Shown piece after piece: positions 49,705-58,075 of a DNA stretch of 64,000 nt. Source of the DNA: Haloarchaeobius sp. HME9146. GTDB lineage: Archaea; Halobacteriota; Halobacteria; Halobacteriales; Natrialbaceae. The notes below the pieces were generated by a model, which was given only the letters and a program-made list of their open reading frames with translations, was not told where the DNA came from and made no database searches. Positions within the stretch are counted from its first letter, which is position 1. Each line of letters starts with the position of its first letter. A program made the translations under genes and the position numbers. Location: positions 248,001 to 312,000 of the forward strand of contig NZ_JAODVR010000001.1 of the NCBI RefSeq assembly GCF_025399835.1. The letters are read 5' to 3'.

Positions 49705-51855
49705 GTGTACCGACGGCTCCTCGTCGCGCTGCTCGTACTCGTGTCGCTCCCTGCTGGCACCGCGATGGCGGCACCGACAGCGGACGGTGCTGTCGCGGCC
49801 GGGCAGGTGTTCGACCGTGACACGCTCGCCGACGGGGCCAGCCAGAACCGGACCACGACCGACATCCAGCGGACGGTTCGCCTCCACCTGACGCCGACGG
49901 AGAAGGGCTCGATACAGACCGACGTCGTCTACGACATCCCCAGCGACGTGACCTCGCTCACCGTGACGCTGCAACAGAACGCCGACGTGGTCGAGACCGA
50001 GCGGTTCAGACAGACCGGCCCTCGCGAGTACGAGTGGACCGGCAGCGGCGACACCGCGACCATCACGTTCGACGTCGACGCCAACGAGACCGAGGACGCG
50101 GGGCGGCGTGACGTGCAGTTCGCAGGCGGGGAACCCACAGCCGACGCCGCGACCGGACCCAACACCGCGACCGACCGGCCGGACGCGTCCCTCCCGATGA
50201 AGACGGCCGACGCGACGCCGGCAGCCAAAACCGACGAGGAGACGTACGCGTTCATCGACATCGGCCCCTGGGCCATCGTCCGCGTCCCGCAGATGGCGAC
50301 CTCCTGGAAGTGGGTCGGGGACGACCAGGTAGGCCTGACCAAGCGCACCGTCGTCGCCGGTGAGGGCGCGACCGGCGGCCAGCTGGCCTATCTGGGCCCG
50401 ATGACCGAGTACGACACGACGGTCCGCGAGCAGCACATCCGACTGATCGTGCCGCGGGCCGCCGAGATGCGCGAGAAGCCGACGGCCGTGTTGGACTCGA
50501 TGGCGGAGGCGAGCGGTCAGCTCCGGGTCGGAGCCCGCGACCCCTCCGTCATGGTGGTCGCCGCACCGACCAGTGTCCGCTGGAGCGTCGCGGGCCTGCA
50601 ACTGGGTGCCGACGACGCCTGGGTCACGGCGGACTCGCGACTCGACTCCGCCGACAACGTCTGGCTCCACGAGTACGTCCACACGCGACAGGCGTTCAGG
50701 CCGACCGACGACGGCCAGTGGCTCATCGAGGGGAGCGCCGACTACTACGCGGCCCTGCTCGCGTTCGACCAGGGCCACATCTCGTTCTCGCAGTTCCAGT
50801 CGAAGTTGGAGCGTGGCGAGAACGACCCGTACGCCGATTCGGTCCTGTCAGAGCCGTCGACGTGGACCAGGGGAGCGGTGTATCTCAAGGGGTCGCTCGT
50901 CACGGGTGCCATCGACCGCGAACTCCGGGACGTGAGCGACCAGACGAGCAGTTTCCAGAGCGTGTTCCGGGAACTGAACCGGCAGGACGGGAAGGTGTCG
51001 AACGCGGACATCCTCGCGGCCATCGAGGCCGAATCGACGACCGAGACGAGCGAACTCGCGGGGCGCTACACCACCACCTCGGCGACGCCCGACATGTGGA
51101 CGCGGCAGGTCCACGAGATCCTCTTCGGCGTCATCCCTGCCCTGATGCGGACGACCGTCCCGGCCGACGGCGTGACCGTCACGGGACCGTACCGGAACGA
51201 GACGGTCTCCTCGGAGCCGACGCTCGCGGTCGGCGAGCAGTTGCAGGTGAACGTCACCGTCGAGAACGTCGGCGGGCGCGCGGGCGAGTTCGAGACGACG
51301 TTCCGGGTCGACGGCGAGGTGACGCAGTCGAAGACCGGCAGCCTCGTCCCGGAGGAGACGGAGACGGTCACGTTCACCCGGGAGGCCACCGAACCCGGTA
51401 CCGCCCGGATTCTCGTCGGTGACCGGGTGCTGAACGTGACGGTTCGTGAGCCCGCGACGCCCACGGTCGCGAGCATCGACGTGCCGACCTCGGTCGCCCC
51501 CGGCGAGCAGTTCACCGTCCGTGCGACCATCAAGAACGGCGAGGACTGGCCGGGCAGCGCGACGGTTCCGTTCGTCCTCGACGGGGAGATGCAGTTCGAC
51601 CGAGCGGTCAAACTTCCCGCCCGGTCCGAACTCACCTACACCGCGACCGCGTCGTTCGATGACCCGGGCGAGCACACGATTCGCGTCGGCGACCAGCAGG
51701 TGACGGTGCTCGTCGAGCGTGAGCAGTCAGCGGGTGGGACCGGCACGGGCGACCCCGACTCGCTGGCGATTCCCGGCTTCGGGCCGACCGCCGCGCTCCT
51801 CGCACTGGCCGGGCTGGTCGGTCTCGGGGCCGTGAATCGGCGGCGACGAACGTGA
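49705..51855 (+). CDS. Secreted metallopeptidase-like protein with CARDB repeats and PGF-CTERM-like tail
   Basis: 716 residues from GTG. A signal peptide (LLVALLVLVSLPAGTAMAAP) leads to a beta-domain (60-125), then a gluzincin-type site HEYVHTRQ (about 328) with the downstream Glu in WLIEGSADYYAALL. Residues about 490-670 hold two CARDB-like beta sandwiches (LAVGEQLQVNVTVENVGGRA, SVAPGEQFTVRATIKNGEDW). The end, IPGFGPTAALLALAGLVGLG then RRRRT, is a PGF-CTERM-type archaeosortase signal, so the protein is surface-anchored. TTTTTCG at 49678-49684 supports GTG 49705. Confidence 0.85.
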   Translation: MYRRLLVALLVLVSLPAGTAMAAPTADGAVAAGQVFDRDTLADGASQNRTTTDIQRTVRLHLTPTEKGSIQTDVVYDIPSDVTSLTVTLQQNADVVETERFRQTGPREYEWTGSGDTATITFDVDANETEDAGRRDVQFAGGEPTADAATGPNTATDRPDASLPMKTADATPAAKTDEETYAFIDIGPWAIVRVPQMATSWKWVGDDQVGLTKRTVVAGEGATGGQLAYLGPMTEYDTTVREQHIRLIVPRAAEMREKPTAVLDSMAEASGQLRVGARDPSVMVVAAPTSVRWSVAGLQLGADDAWVTADSRLDSADNVWLHEYVHTRQAFRPTDDGQWLIEGSADYYAALLAFDQGHISFSQFQSKLERGENDPYADSVLSEPSTWTRGAVYLKGSLVTGAIDRELRDVSDQTSSFQSVFRELNRQDGKVSNADILAAIEAESTTETSELAGRYTTTSATPDMWTRQVHEILFGVIPALMRTTVPADGVTVTGPYRNETVSSEPTLAVGEQLQVNVTVENVGGRAGEFETTFRVDGEVTQSKTGSLVPEETETVTFTREATEPGTARILVGDRVLNVTVREPATPTVASIDVPTSVAPGEQFTVRATIKNGEDWPGSATVPFVLDGEMQFDRAVKLPARSELTYTATASFDDPGEHTIRVGDQQVTVLVEREQSAGGTGTGDPDSLAIPGFGPTAALLALAGLVGLGAVNRRRRT

Positions 51856-51884
51856 GTCGGTTGCAGAAATCGGGGTGGACCGGA

Positions 51885-52421
51885 CTACTCGAAGTCGACC
51901 GTCAGCTCGCAGTGGTCGTCGCCGGCATGCAGACAGACCTCCTCTGAGATCGTCACCTCGTCGCCGTACTCGGCGGCGATTCCCTCGATGATGCCCTTCC
52001 CGAGGTCACAGAGGCGCTTCTCCGAGCGGTACTCCAGCACGTAGGTGTCCGGGTCGAGGCGGGATGTCGCGACCGTGGGCAGGGCGGATTCGTCGTCCTG
52101 CTTCCGAATCTGCTTGTAGATACCGTCCAGCGCCGCGAGTATCTCGCGGGTCCCCCAGCCCTGCTTGACGTGGGCCTTGAACGTGTTCAGGATGTCCGGC
52201 GCGAGGAAGCGCCCGACGTCGCGCTGGATGGTCTCCTCGGAGTGGTCGGTCACCGCGGCGATGGCCGCGATGGCGTCCGTGAACTCCTCGTCCGGGTAGC
52301 GTGTCACCGGCAGATAGAGTTTCGGCTCGATACCCGCCGCGTCCATCACCTCGTTCCAGGTGGCTTCCGCGACGTTCTCCCCGACGTACCCCTTCAGCGA
52401 CTTGTGAAGTATCCCGTGCAT
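51885..52421 (-). CDS. H-NOX-like (haem NO-binding) protein with V4R-like cysteines
   Basis: 178 residues. MHGILHKSLKGYVGENVAEA then W and AGIEPKLYLPVTRYPDEEFT match the N-terminus of H-NOX domains. Two family features are altered: at the usual proximal haem His I read LAALDGIYKQI (Tyr), and the YxSxR motif is YRSEK. The end, CLHAGDDHCELTV, carries the Cys-GD-Cys pattern of V4R domains. It may sense a ligand without haem or with a different axial ligand. No output domain is attached and no partner kinase lies nearby. Confidence 0.65.
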   Translation of the reverse strand: MHGILHKSLKGYVGENVAEATWNEVMDAAGIEPKLYLPVTRYPDEEFTDAIAAIAAVTDHSEETIQRDVGRFLAPDILNTFKAHVKQGWGTREILAALDGIYKQIRKQDDESALPTVATSRLDPDTYVLEYRSEKRLCDLGKGIIEGIAAEYGDEVTISEEVCLHAGDDHCELTVDFE

Positions 52422-52496
52422 GGTCCCACCCGCTCTCGTATGCGGTATATAGCCTCTAGCAGCGAACTATCGTATAAATAATCCGTGTTTTAATTC

Positions 52497-53345
52497 CTAC
52501 AATTGTGCTGCGACAACTTTTGCCACAGACACCTCGGAGACGGGGCGTTCGAGCGTGTCCGTCCCGATGACGGTCTCGACGCCCGCCCGGGCGAGCTTCG
52601 TGACGGCGTTCTGGGCGAGCAGCGGGTGGACGCAGGTGACGAACACGCGCGCCGCGTCGCGGTCGTTCAGCACCGCGATGGACTCGCTCATGGTCGAGCC
52701 GGTGGCGATGATGTCGTCGACGACGACCACGTCCCGGCCGGTGACGTTCGCGTCGCTCGGGGAGATCTCGACCTCCGACCCCGAGAGGCGCTTCTTCTCG
52801 AAGTAGTCGGTCTCGCCCTCGCCGTAGGCGGCACAGACGGTCTCGGCGAGTTCGATTGCGCCGTCGTCGGGCGCGAGAAAGAGTGGTTCCGTGAGCGTCT
52901 CAGGCAGCGGCTCGGCGAGGACCGCGGCAGCGTCGACGGCTTCTGCCGCGGGGTCGAAAAACTCGCAGACGGCTTCCTCGTGCGGGTTCACCGTGATGAC
53001 CCGGTCGGTGTTGGCCGAGATGGCGCGGGCGACGGCCCGCGAGGAGACCGGCTCGCCCGGATTGAACACCTTGTCCTGGCGGGCGTAGCCCATGTACGGC
53101 AGGACGGTGACTATCTCGTCTGCGCCCGCCTCGCGGGCGGCGTCCTGCAGCTGGAGCAGTTCGAGATGTGCGTCACTTGTTGCGGTCGATGCCACGACGA
53201 CGGCCCGCTCGGGCGAGACGTCCCCGATGCGAGCCATCACCTCGCCGTCGGGGAAGCGCTCGAACTCGACCGGCGCGAGCTCCTCACCGAGCTCGGCGGC
53301 GAGTTCGGCCGCGAGCGCCTGCGACCCGGAGCCTGGGAGTATCAT
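52497..53345 (-). CDS. prs: Ribose-phosphate pyrophosphokinase
   Basis: 282 residues. FERFPDGEVMARI, VLPYMGYARQDKVFNPGEPV and the PRPP loop VVVVDDIIATGSTM are diagnostic. It makes PRPP for nucleotide, histidine and (in archaea) other syntheses. The hisI gene lies 7.5 kb away, so no operon. ATG 53345 (MILPGSGSQAL) gives the usual N-terminus; longer frames are not conserved-looking. Confidence 0.93.
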   Translation of the reverse strand: MILPGSGSQALAAELAAELGEELAPVEFERFPDGEVMARIGDVSPERAVVVASTATSDAHLELLQLQDAAREAGADEIVTVLPYMGYARQDKVFNPGEPVSSRAVARAISANTDRVITVNPHEEAVCEFFDPAAEAVDAAAVLAEPLPETLTEPLFLAPDDGAIELAETVCAAYGEGETDYFEKKRLSGSEVEISPSDANVTGRDVVVVDDIIATGSTMSESIAVLNDRDAARVFVTCVHPLLAQNAVTKLARAGVETVIGTDTLERPVSEVSVAKVVAAQL

Positions 53346-53382
53346 GTGCGATGGGTCACTCGCCGGGGTTATTCCAGTTTCG

Positions 53383-53847
53383 TTACGGGGCGGTTTCGGT
53401 TGGGCAAGTGTCGGGTGGGTCGACAAGGCCGACGAGGCGGAGAACAGAGTCCTCCTCGATGATGGCGTACGGTCGGAGTGCGCCCGACCGCTCCGTCCGA
53501 CTGTCCCACGCCTTCGTCTGTTCCCCGTCGAGCGTCACCGTCAAGACGAACTGCCCCGGGTCGGTCGGGAGGTTCTCGGAGACGACGAAGCCAGTGGGGT
53601 AGTTTCGGGATTCTCTCGCGTCGAGGTCGCGAGTCAGGTCTGTGAGAATTTCGCCATCCTGCTCGACGGTGACCGAGACGGTGTGGGCCTCGTCGTCCTT
53701 GTTCATGACTTCGAGTGAGCAGAGGACGGAGTCCTCAGGTGGTTCCTCACTGGTCGGCAGGTCCGGCCAGAGGTCGAATCGCGTGGCTGCGAGGCCAACT
53801 GCGCCAGCAGCAGCGACCGAGCCGAGGAGGTTGCGGCGGGAGACCAT
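53383..53847 (-). CDS. Tat-exported small protein, function unknown
   Basis: 154 residues. SRRNLLGSVAAAGAVGLAA is a twin-arginine signal peptide without a lipobox Cys. The mature part is a single beta-sandwich-like domain (VLCSLEVMNKDDEAHTVSVT, GQFVLTVTLDGEQTKAWDS) with two cysteines near both ends that could form a disulfide. The role is unknown. Confidence 0.75.
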   Translation of the reverse strand: MVSRRNLLGSVAAAGAVGLAATRFDLWPDLPTSEEPPEDSVLCSLEVMNKDDEAHTVSVTVEQDGEILTDLTRDLDARESRNYPTGFVVSENLPTDPGQFVLTVTLDGEQTKAWDSRTERSGALRPYAIIEEDSVLRLVGLVDPPDTCPTETAP

Positions 53848-53898
53848 TCGTCACAACTTCACCGCCAGCAGACATGAACTTTGTTAGAGAGTTCGAGG

Positions 53899-54699
53899 CT
53901 AGCGGGGAACTGCAACCGCTGCCACGTCGGGCATCCCCAGCAACTGGTGTCGCCAGCCGTCCTCGGCCTCGGCGAAGAACCTGCCATCCGAACTGACCGC
54001 GTAGGTCGTGTCGCCGTAGTCGAGGTCGGCGAACGCGCCAGCGGGCTGGTGCGGGTGGGCGGTCCAGCCGTCGTCGGTCAGCTGGTAGAGTTCGCCGTCG
54101 CCGAGGGCGTGGCTTCGCTCCCCGTCGCTGGCGACCAGTGTGAAGTCACCATCGAGGTCATCCATCCAACCGTTACCGAGGTAGTAGAGTCCTGAACCCG
54201 TGGCGGCTCGCGGGGTACCTTCAGTAGCCACGTCCCGGGCATCGTCCAGCCCGGCATGAGTCAGTTCGTCGGTGATGCGGTAGACGCCGTCGCTGGCGGC
54301 CACGAGGTCGCCGTCGATGGCACGAACGTCGCCTGCGCAGGTGCCGATGTCGTGCCAGTCGCCCGAGTCCTCGTCGTATCGGGCGACCCCGCCGTCCTCA
54401 CCCGCGGCGAGCAGGCCGTCTTGGGACAGGCCGACCGCGACCGCCGGGCCGAAGCCCGACGCCTCGAACTCGCCGGGGCCGATCAGCACGTCCTGTTGGG
54501 TTGCGACCGCGACCAGCCCGTCGCCCGCGGCCACGTCGCTGGCCTCGCAGCGGTGGGCGAGTTCGAACCCGCCGACGCGTTCTTCGACCACGTCGACCGT
54601 CACGACGCCCATCCCGCAGGCGACGTAGGCGGTCGTCTCGCGTTTGTCGCCGGAGTAGACCCGCTTCTCGTCGAGGCTGATGTCGTTGTCGGCGCTCAT
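53899..54699 (-). CDS. HVO_0234-family beta-propeller protein
   Basis: 266 residues of repeated short beta strands: TAYVACGMGVVTVDVVEERV, VLIGPGEFEASGFGPAVAVG, GVARYDEDSGDWHDIGTC, GLYYLGNGW, YAVSSDGRFFAEAEDGWRHQ. The pattern of blades and the haloarchaeal family name come from memory. Acidic, soluble, no signal peptide. ATG 54699 (MSADNDISLDEKRVYSG) is chosen; an open frame reaching 54876 has no protein-like character. Confidence 0.75.
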   Translation of the reverse strand: MSADNDISLDEKRVYSGDKRETTAYVACGMGVVTVDVVEERVGGFELAHRCEASDVAAGDGLVAVATQQDVLIGPGEFEASGFGPAVAVGLSQDGLLAAGEDGGVARYDEDSGDWHDIGTCAGDVRAIDGDLVAASDGVYRITDELTHAGLDDARDVATEGTPRAATGSGLYYLGNGWMDDLDGDFTLVASDGERSHALGDGELYQLTDDGWTAHPHQPAGAFADLDYGDTTYAVSSDGRFFAEAEDGWRHQLLGMPDVAAVAVPR

Positions 54700-55164
54700 A
54701 CGTGGAGATGTGTGTGGTGGGGTCGAAAACGATGCGGTCTGGTGCTGACAGTGGGTGGTGAATCGAGTCGGGTGGTTGGTAGGAAGAGGAGGGAACGTGG
54801 TGGTTCCTGTGACGACGAGCAGTTCACTCGCGCTGGTGGCGATGGCCGCACCCGCCCCGGACCGCCACCGCACCACACCCTCCCCAGCCGATTCCCTCCG
54901 TTCCGCGATGCTCCACTCCGGTCATCCCTCGCACGTCTACAGGCTGGCACGCTCGCTGTCGCTCACTGCCAGCCAAGCGTGCGCCGGGTGGCGAGACGGG
55001 TCTCAGGCGGCAGTGTATCCCCGCTCGCCTGCACGACGGAATCACGGGCGGCCACCGCGTCTCCGGGACGACCCATACTCGAAACGCCAGTTTCCGTGCC
55101 TGTCATCGCCTCGCCTGCGACAGTTCGGAACCACTTTTGTCTCGGACACCGCAGTATCGCTCGA
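54700..55164. other. Long divergent intergenic region
   Basis: 465 bp between the leftward propeller gene and rightward glmM. I see no gene. It holds a copy of the dispersed repeat (54879-54932), an inverted repeat GGCTGGCA/TGCCAGCC (54942-54974), and near its right end CCACTTTTGTC (55130-55140), the likely glmM BoxA. Confidence 0.6.
54879..54932 (+). repeat. Dispersed intergenic repeat, copy B
   Basis: CCTCCCCAGCCGA (54879-54891), CGATGCTC (54906-54913) and TCATCCCTCGC (54922-54932) repeat the words of copy A at 2834-2903 in the same order. Spacing differs, so the element is degenerate. Confidence 0.5.
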
Positions 55165-56532
55165 ATGAAGGTATTCGGTTCCAGCGGGACGCGCGGCGTC
55201 GCCAACGAGGAGTTGACGCCCGACTTCGTCCTGCGCGTGGCGAAGGCTGCCGGTACGGCGTGGAACGCCGACCGGGTGGCCATCGCCCGCGACACACGAG
55301 CGACAGGAGAGATGCTCGCCGACGCGGCCGTCGCTGGCCTGACCAGCGTCGGCGTCGACGTCGACCGCCTCGGGGTCGTTCCGACGCCCGGCGCGCAGGT
55401 GTACGCCGAGAGCGAGGGCGTGCCCGCGATGATGATAACCGCGAGCCACAACCCGCCGGAGTACAACGGCGTGAAGCTCATCGGCACCGACGGGGTCGAA
55501 CTCGCCGTCTCGGACCTCGAACGCGTCGAGGACATCCTGCTGACCGAGAAGTTCGAGGCCGCGTCGTGGGACGAGGTCGGCCACGTCACGACCGTCGAGG
55601 ACGCCTGTGACCGCTACGTCGACCAGCTGCTCGACGCCGTGGACACGGAGAAGATCGCCGACGCCGACCTGACCGTCGCACTTGACCCCGGCCACGGCGC
55701 GGGCGCGCTCACCTCGCCCGAGTTCTTCCGGCGCCTCGGCTGCCGGGTCGTCACGGTCAACGCCCAGCCCGACGGGCACTTCCCCGGGCGCGACCCCGAG
55801 CCCGTCCCGGAGAACCTCGAAGACCTCGGCCGCCTCGTCCGCGCGACCGGTGCCGACGTGGGAATCGCCCACGACGGCGACGCCGACCGCGCCATCTTCT
55901 ACGACGAAAATGGAGACTACGTCGAGGGCGACGCCACCCTCGCAGCGCTCGCGGCTGCCGAACTCGGCCCCGAGGACACCACGGTCTCGGCGGTCAACGT
56001 CTCCCAGCGCCTCGTCGACGTGGCGAACGAGACGGGCGCGACGCTGGAACTCACGCCCATCGGCTCGACCAACATCATCACCCGCATCGAAGAACTCCAG
56101 GCGAAGGGCGAACACGTCCCGGTCGCCGGCGAGGGCAACGGTGGCATCTTCTTCCCCGACTACCGGCTCACCCGAGACGGCGCGTACGTCGGCGCACGCT
56201 TCCTCGAACTCGTCGCCGACCGACCCGTCAGCGAGATCGTCGAGCCCTACAGCGGCTACCACAACGTCCGCCGGAACGTCGAGTACGACACCGAATCCGA
56301 GCGCGCCGCCATGCTCGCCGCCGCCGAGCAACGCGCCGAAGCAGACGACGAGGCCGACCTCGACACCAAGGACGGCTACCGCCTCGACTACGGCGACGCC
56401 TGGGTGCTCGCCCGCCCGTCCGGAACCGAACCGCTCGTGCGCATCTACGCCGAAGCGAAGGACGAGGACCGGGCCGTCTCGCTGGTCGAAGCGATGCACG
56501 ACGCGCTCGAAGCCGCGAAGTCCGGCAACTGA
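55165..56532 (+). CDS. glmM: Phosphoglucosamine mutase
   Basis: 455 residues. MKVFGSSGTRGVANEELTPD is the GlmM start; the phosphoserine loop is TASHNPPEYNG (Ser93), the metal loop GIAHDGDADR, the sugar-specificity loop GEGNGGIFFPD and the phosphate-binding RPSGTEPLVRIY follow. It converts glucosamine 6-phosphate to the 1-phosphate for amino-sugar synthesis. BoxA-like CTTTTGT at 55133-55139 supports leaderless expression from ATG 55165. Confidence 0.95.
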   Translation: MKVFGSSGTRGVANEELTPDFVLRVAKAAGTAWNADRVAIARDTRATGEMLADAAVAGLTSVGVDVDRLGVVPTPGAQVYAESEGVPAMMITASHNPPEYNGVKLIGTDGVELAVSDLERVEDILLTEKFEAASWDEVGHVTTVEDACDRYVDQLLDAVDTEKIADADLTVALDPGHGAGALTSPEFFRRLGCRVVTVNAQPDGHFPGRDPEPVPENLEDLGRLVRATGADVGIAHDGDADRAIFYDENGDYVEGDATLAALAAAELGPEDTTVSAVNVSQRLVDVANETGATLELTPIGSTNIITRIEELQAKGEHVPVAGEGNGGIFFPDYRLTRDGAYVGARFLELVADRPVSEIVEPYSGYHNVRRNVEYDTESERAAMLAAAEQRAEADDEADLDTKDGYRLDYGDAWVLARPSGTEPLVRIYAEAKDEDRAVSLVEAMHDALEAAKSGN

Positions 56533-56900
56533 GCGACTGTCACCGTTCTCCGCGTCGAATCGAGGATTCCTGTCGACGACTGACACCACCAGTAGCCATT
56601 GGTGGACCACCAGTAGCCATCGAAGAATTGTCCGGGCGAAGTGTTCTCCCATATTCGATACACTTCAGGATAGTTCCCACTGTCGGGAGAATACGTGTAG
56701 ACCAGCCAACTCGAACAGCGGCCGTCAGAGTGGCCGCCCTCTCTGGGCAGAACTTCAGTTTTCGAGGCATTTTCGAATATCTATCAGATATCTCCAAAAG
56801 TAATTATCGGGTCGTTTTGTATAAATCATACCTTATCAACTAATATCTAATACTTTTATATATTAAGATTTATGTATTAATATAGTGGAATCTAGCTCGC
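56533..56900. other. AT-rich promoter region before the Tat/ABC unit
   Basis: 368 bp without a gene. The left part has the 15-bp repeat ACCACCAGTAGCCAT at 56585-56599 and 56606-56620. The right third (56795-56900) is exceptionally AT-rich for this genome and holds several TATA-like words (TTTTGTATAAATC, ACTTTTATATATTAAG), so strong or complex control of the downstream gene is likely. The low GC also suggests foreign origin. Confidence 0.65.
56585..56620 (+). repeat. Direct repeat, 15 bp twice at 21-bp spacing
   Basis: ACCACCAGTAGCCAT occurs at 56585-56599 and 56606-56620, exactly two helical turns apart. This spacing fits binding of one protein to one face of the DNA, far upstream of the AT-rich promoter. 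Confidence 0.55.
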
Positions 56901-57650
56901 ATGTCTGACCAATCCCGGAGGAAGTTCCTCCGCAACGGTAGCATCGCAATGGGTTCACTGGCGCTTCCCGGCGCTGCATCCGCCGCGACCGGCGAAGCGG
57001 ACCCTGGTCCAAAGTTGTCGCTCGCCGACAGGACCGTCCTCGCTAGTACAGACGACACCACCGTCGTCGCGGTCAGTATCGCAAAGAACGGCCGAGGGCA
57101 GTCCGTCTCTCCGAGAGACGCCGCGGCCGACAACTACGTCTACGACATCGACACCGAGACTGGCTCCGTCTCCTTCGCCGAGGTCGATGGCAAGAAGTAC
57201 GAGGCACTGACGAACGGTCCCTCGACCATGACCGTCGAGAGCGCGAAGGACGAGGTCTCGACCATGGGCGATACCGATATCGTCCAGCGGTCCACGACCT
57301 GGGGCTACTACGTCGGTGGCTGTGCAGCCTACAGCGGCCACAACCACCGGTTCCAGGCGATCAGTGCGGAGTTCAACCAACGCGTCAACGACTACAGCTG
57401 GACGGCCATCGCGGGAGCACTTACCACACTCACGTCGTCGGCACTGCTCACCGGTGGCATCTTGCTGGTCGGCGGTATCGCAGCCATCGTGAGCGACACG
57501 GACACCATCACGTTCGGTGCCGAAGAGTACGACGTCAGCCAGTGGGGCTGGAACCAGACCATGTACAAGGCGTCCGTCGCCGCAGGCTGGGAGCGTTCGC
57601 GCGGCGCGCTCACCACCATCTCGTCCGCACCCACGCACCCGACCCGCTGA
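56901..57650 (+). CDS. Tat-exported protein with one hydrophobic helix, halocin-like candidate
   Basis: 249 residues. SRRKFLRNGSIAMGSLALPG then AASAATG is a Tat signal with a cleavage-like AxA. The next 100 residues are acidic and beta-rich (VVAVSIAKNGRGQSVSPRDA). The last 110 residues contain a Trp/Tyr/Gly segment (TTWGYYVGGCAAYSGHNHRF) and a long hydrophobic helix (ALTTLTSSALLTGGILLVGG, then IAAIVS). A Tat leader plus inhibitory-like part plus membrane-active C-terminus recalls the layout of halocin C8 precursors, but there is no sequence match I can vouch for. Membrane and ABC genes follow. Confidence 0.7.
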   Translation: MSDQSRRKFLRNGSIAMGSLALPGAASAATGEADPGPKLSLADRTVLASTDDTTVVAVSIAKNGRGQSVSPRDAAADNYVYDIDTETGSVSFAEVDGKKYEALTNGPSTMTVESAKDEVSTMGDTDIVQRSTTWGYYVGGCAAYSGHNHRFQAISAEFNQRVNDYSWTAIAGALTTLTSSALLTGGILLVGGIAAIVSDTDTITFGAEEYDVSQWGWNQTMYKASVAAGWERSRGALTTISSAPTHPTR

Positions 57651-57691
57651 GACCCTAAATTCAATACACCAACTACGTATTTTTACATACA

Positions 57692-58075
57692 ATGGAGAAT
57701 ACCGATAGTCACGGTGCCACGGACTCACGCGGTTCGTGGGTCGCCGTCGCCCTCCTCGTCGGCTTCGCTGCGGCGCTCGGTGCAGCGGGGTACCTCCAGA
57801 CCACATCGTACCAGTTCGAGAACCTCCCCGTGATGTTCGCGCTCGCCGGTGTCGTTGTCGGAGGCGCGCTCACCCTCGTCGAGGCCGACACTCCCCTCTC
57901 CGCCCTGGTCGAACGCGTCCCCAGTGGGTTCCGTACCGCGGCCTACATCCTGGCCATGCTCGCCGTCGTGACCTTCCTGACCGAGCGGGAAGGCCTGACC
58001 CTCGTGCTCGGCTTCGGCGGCGGTATCCTGCTCACGACAGCCCTCCTCCTGTCGAGTTCGAGGCTGCGGTCATGA
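57692..58075 (+). CDS. Four-helix membrane protein of the Tat/ABC unit
   Basis: 127 residues with four hydrophobic helices (about 16-34, 46-62, 84-100 and 104-121), and only short loops. The stop overlaps the ATG of the ABC ATPase gene (ATGA), so it belongs to the transporter or its immunity function. GTATTTTTACAT immediately before the start (57678-57689) might be a second promoter but is too close for a leaderless start here. No family recognised. Confidence 0.7.
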   Translation: MENTDSHGATDSRGSWVAVALLVGFAAALGAAGYLQTTSYQFENLPVMFALAGVVVGGALTLVEADTPLSALVERVPSGFRTAAYILAMLAVVTFLTEREGLTLVLGFGGGILLTTALLLSSSRLRS

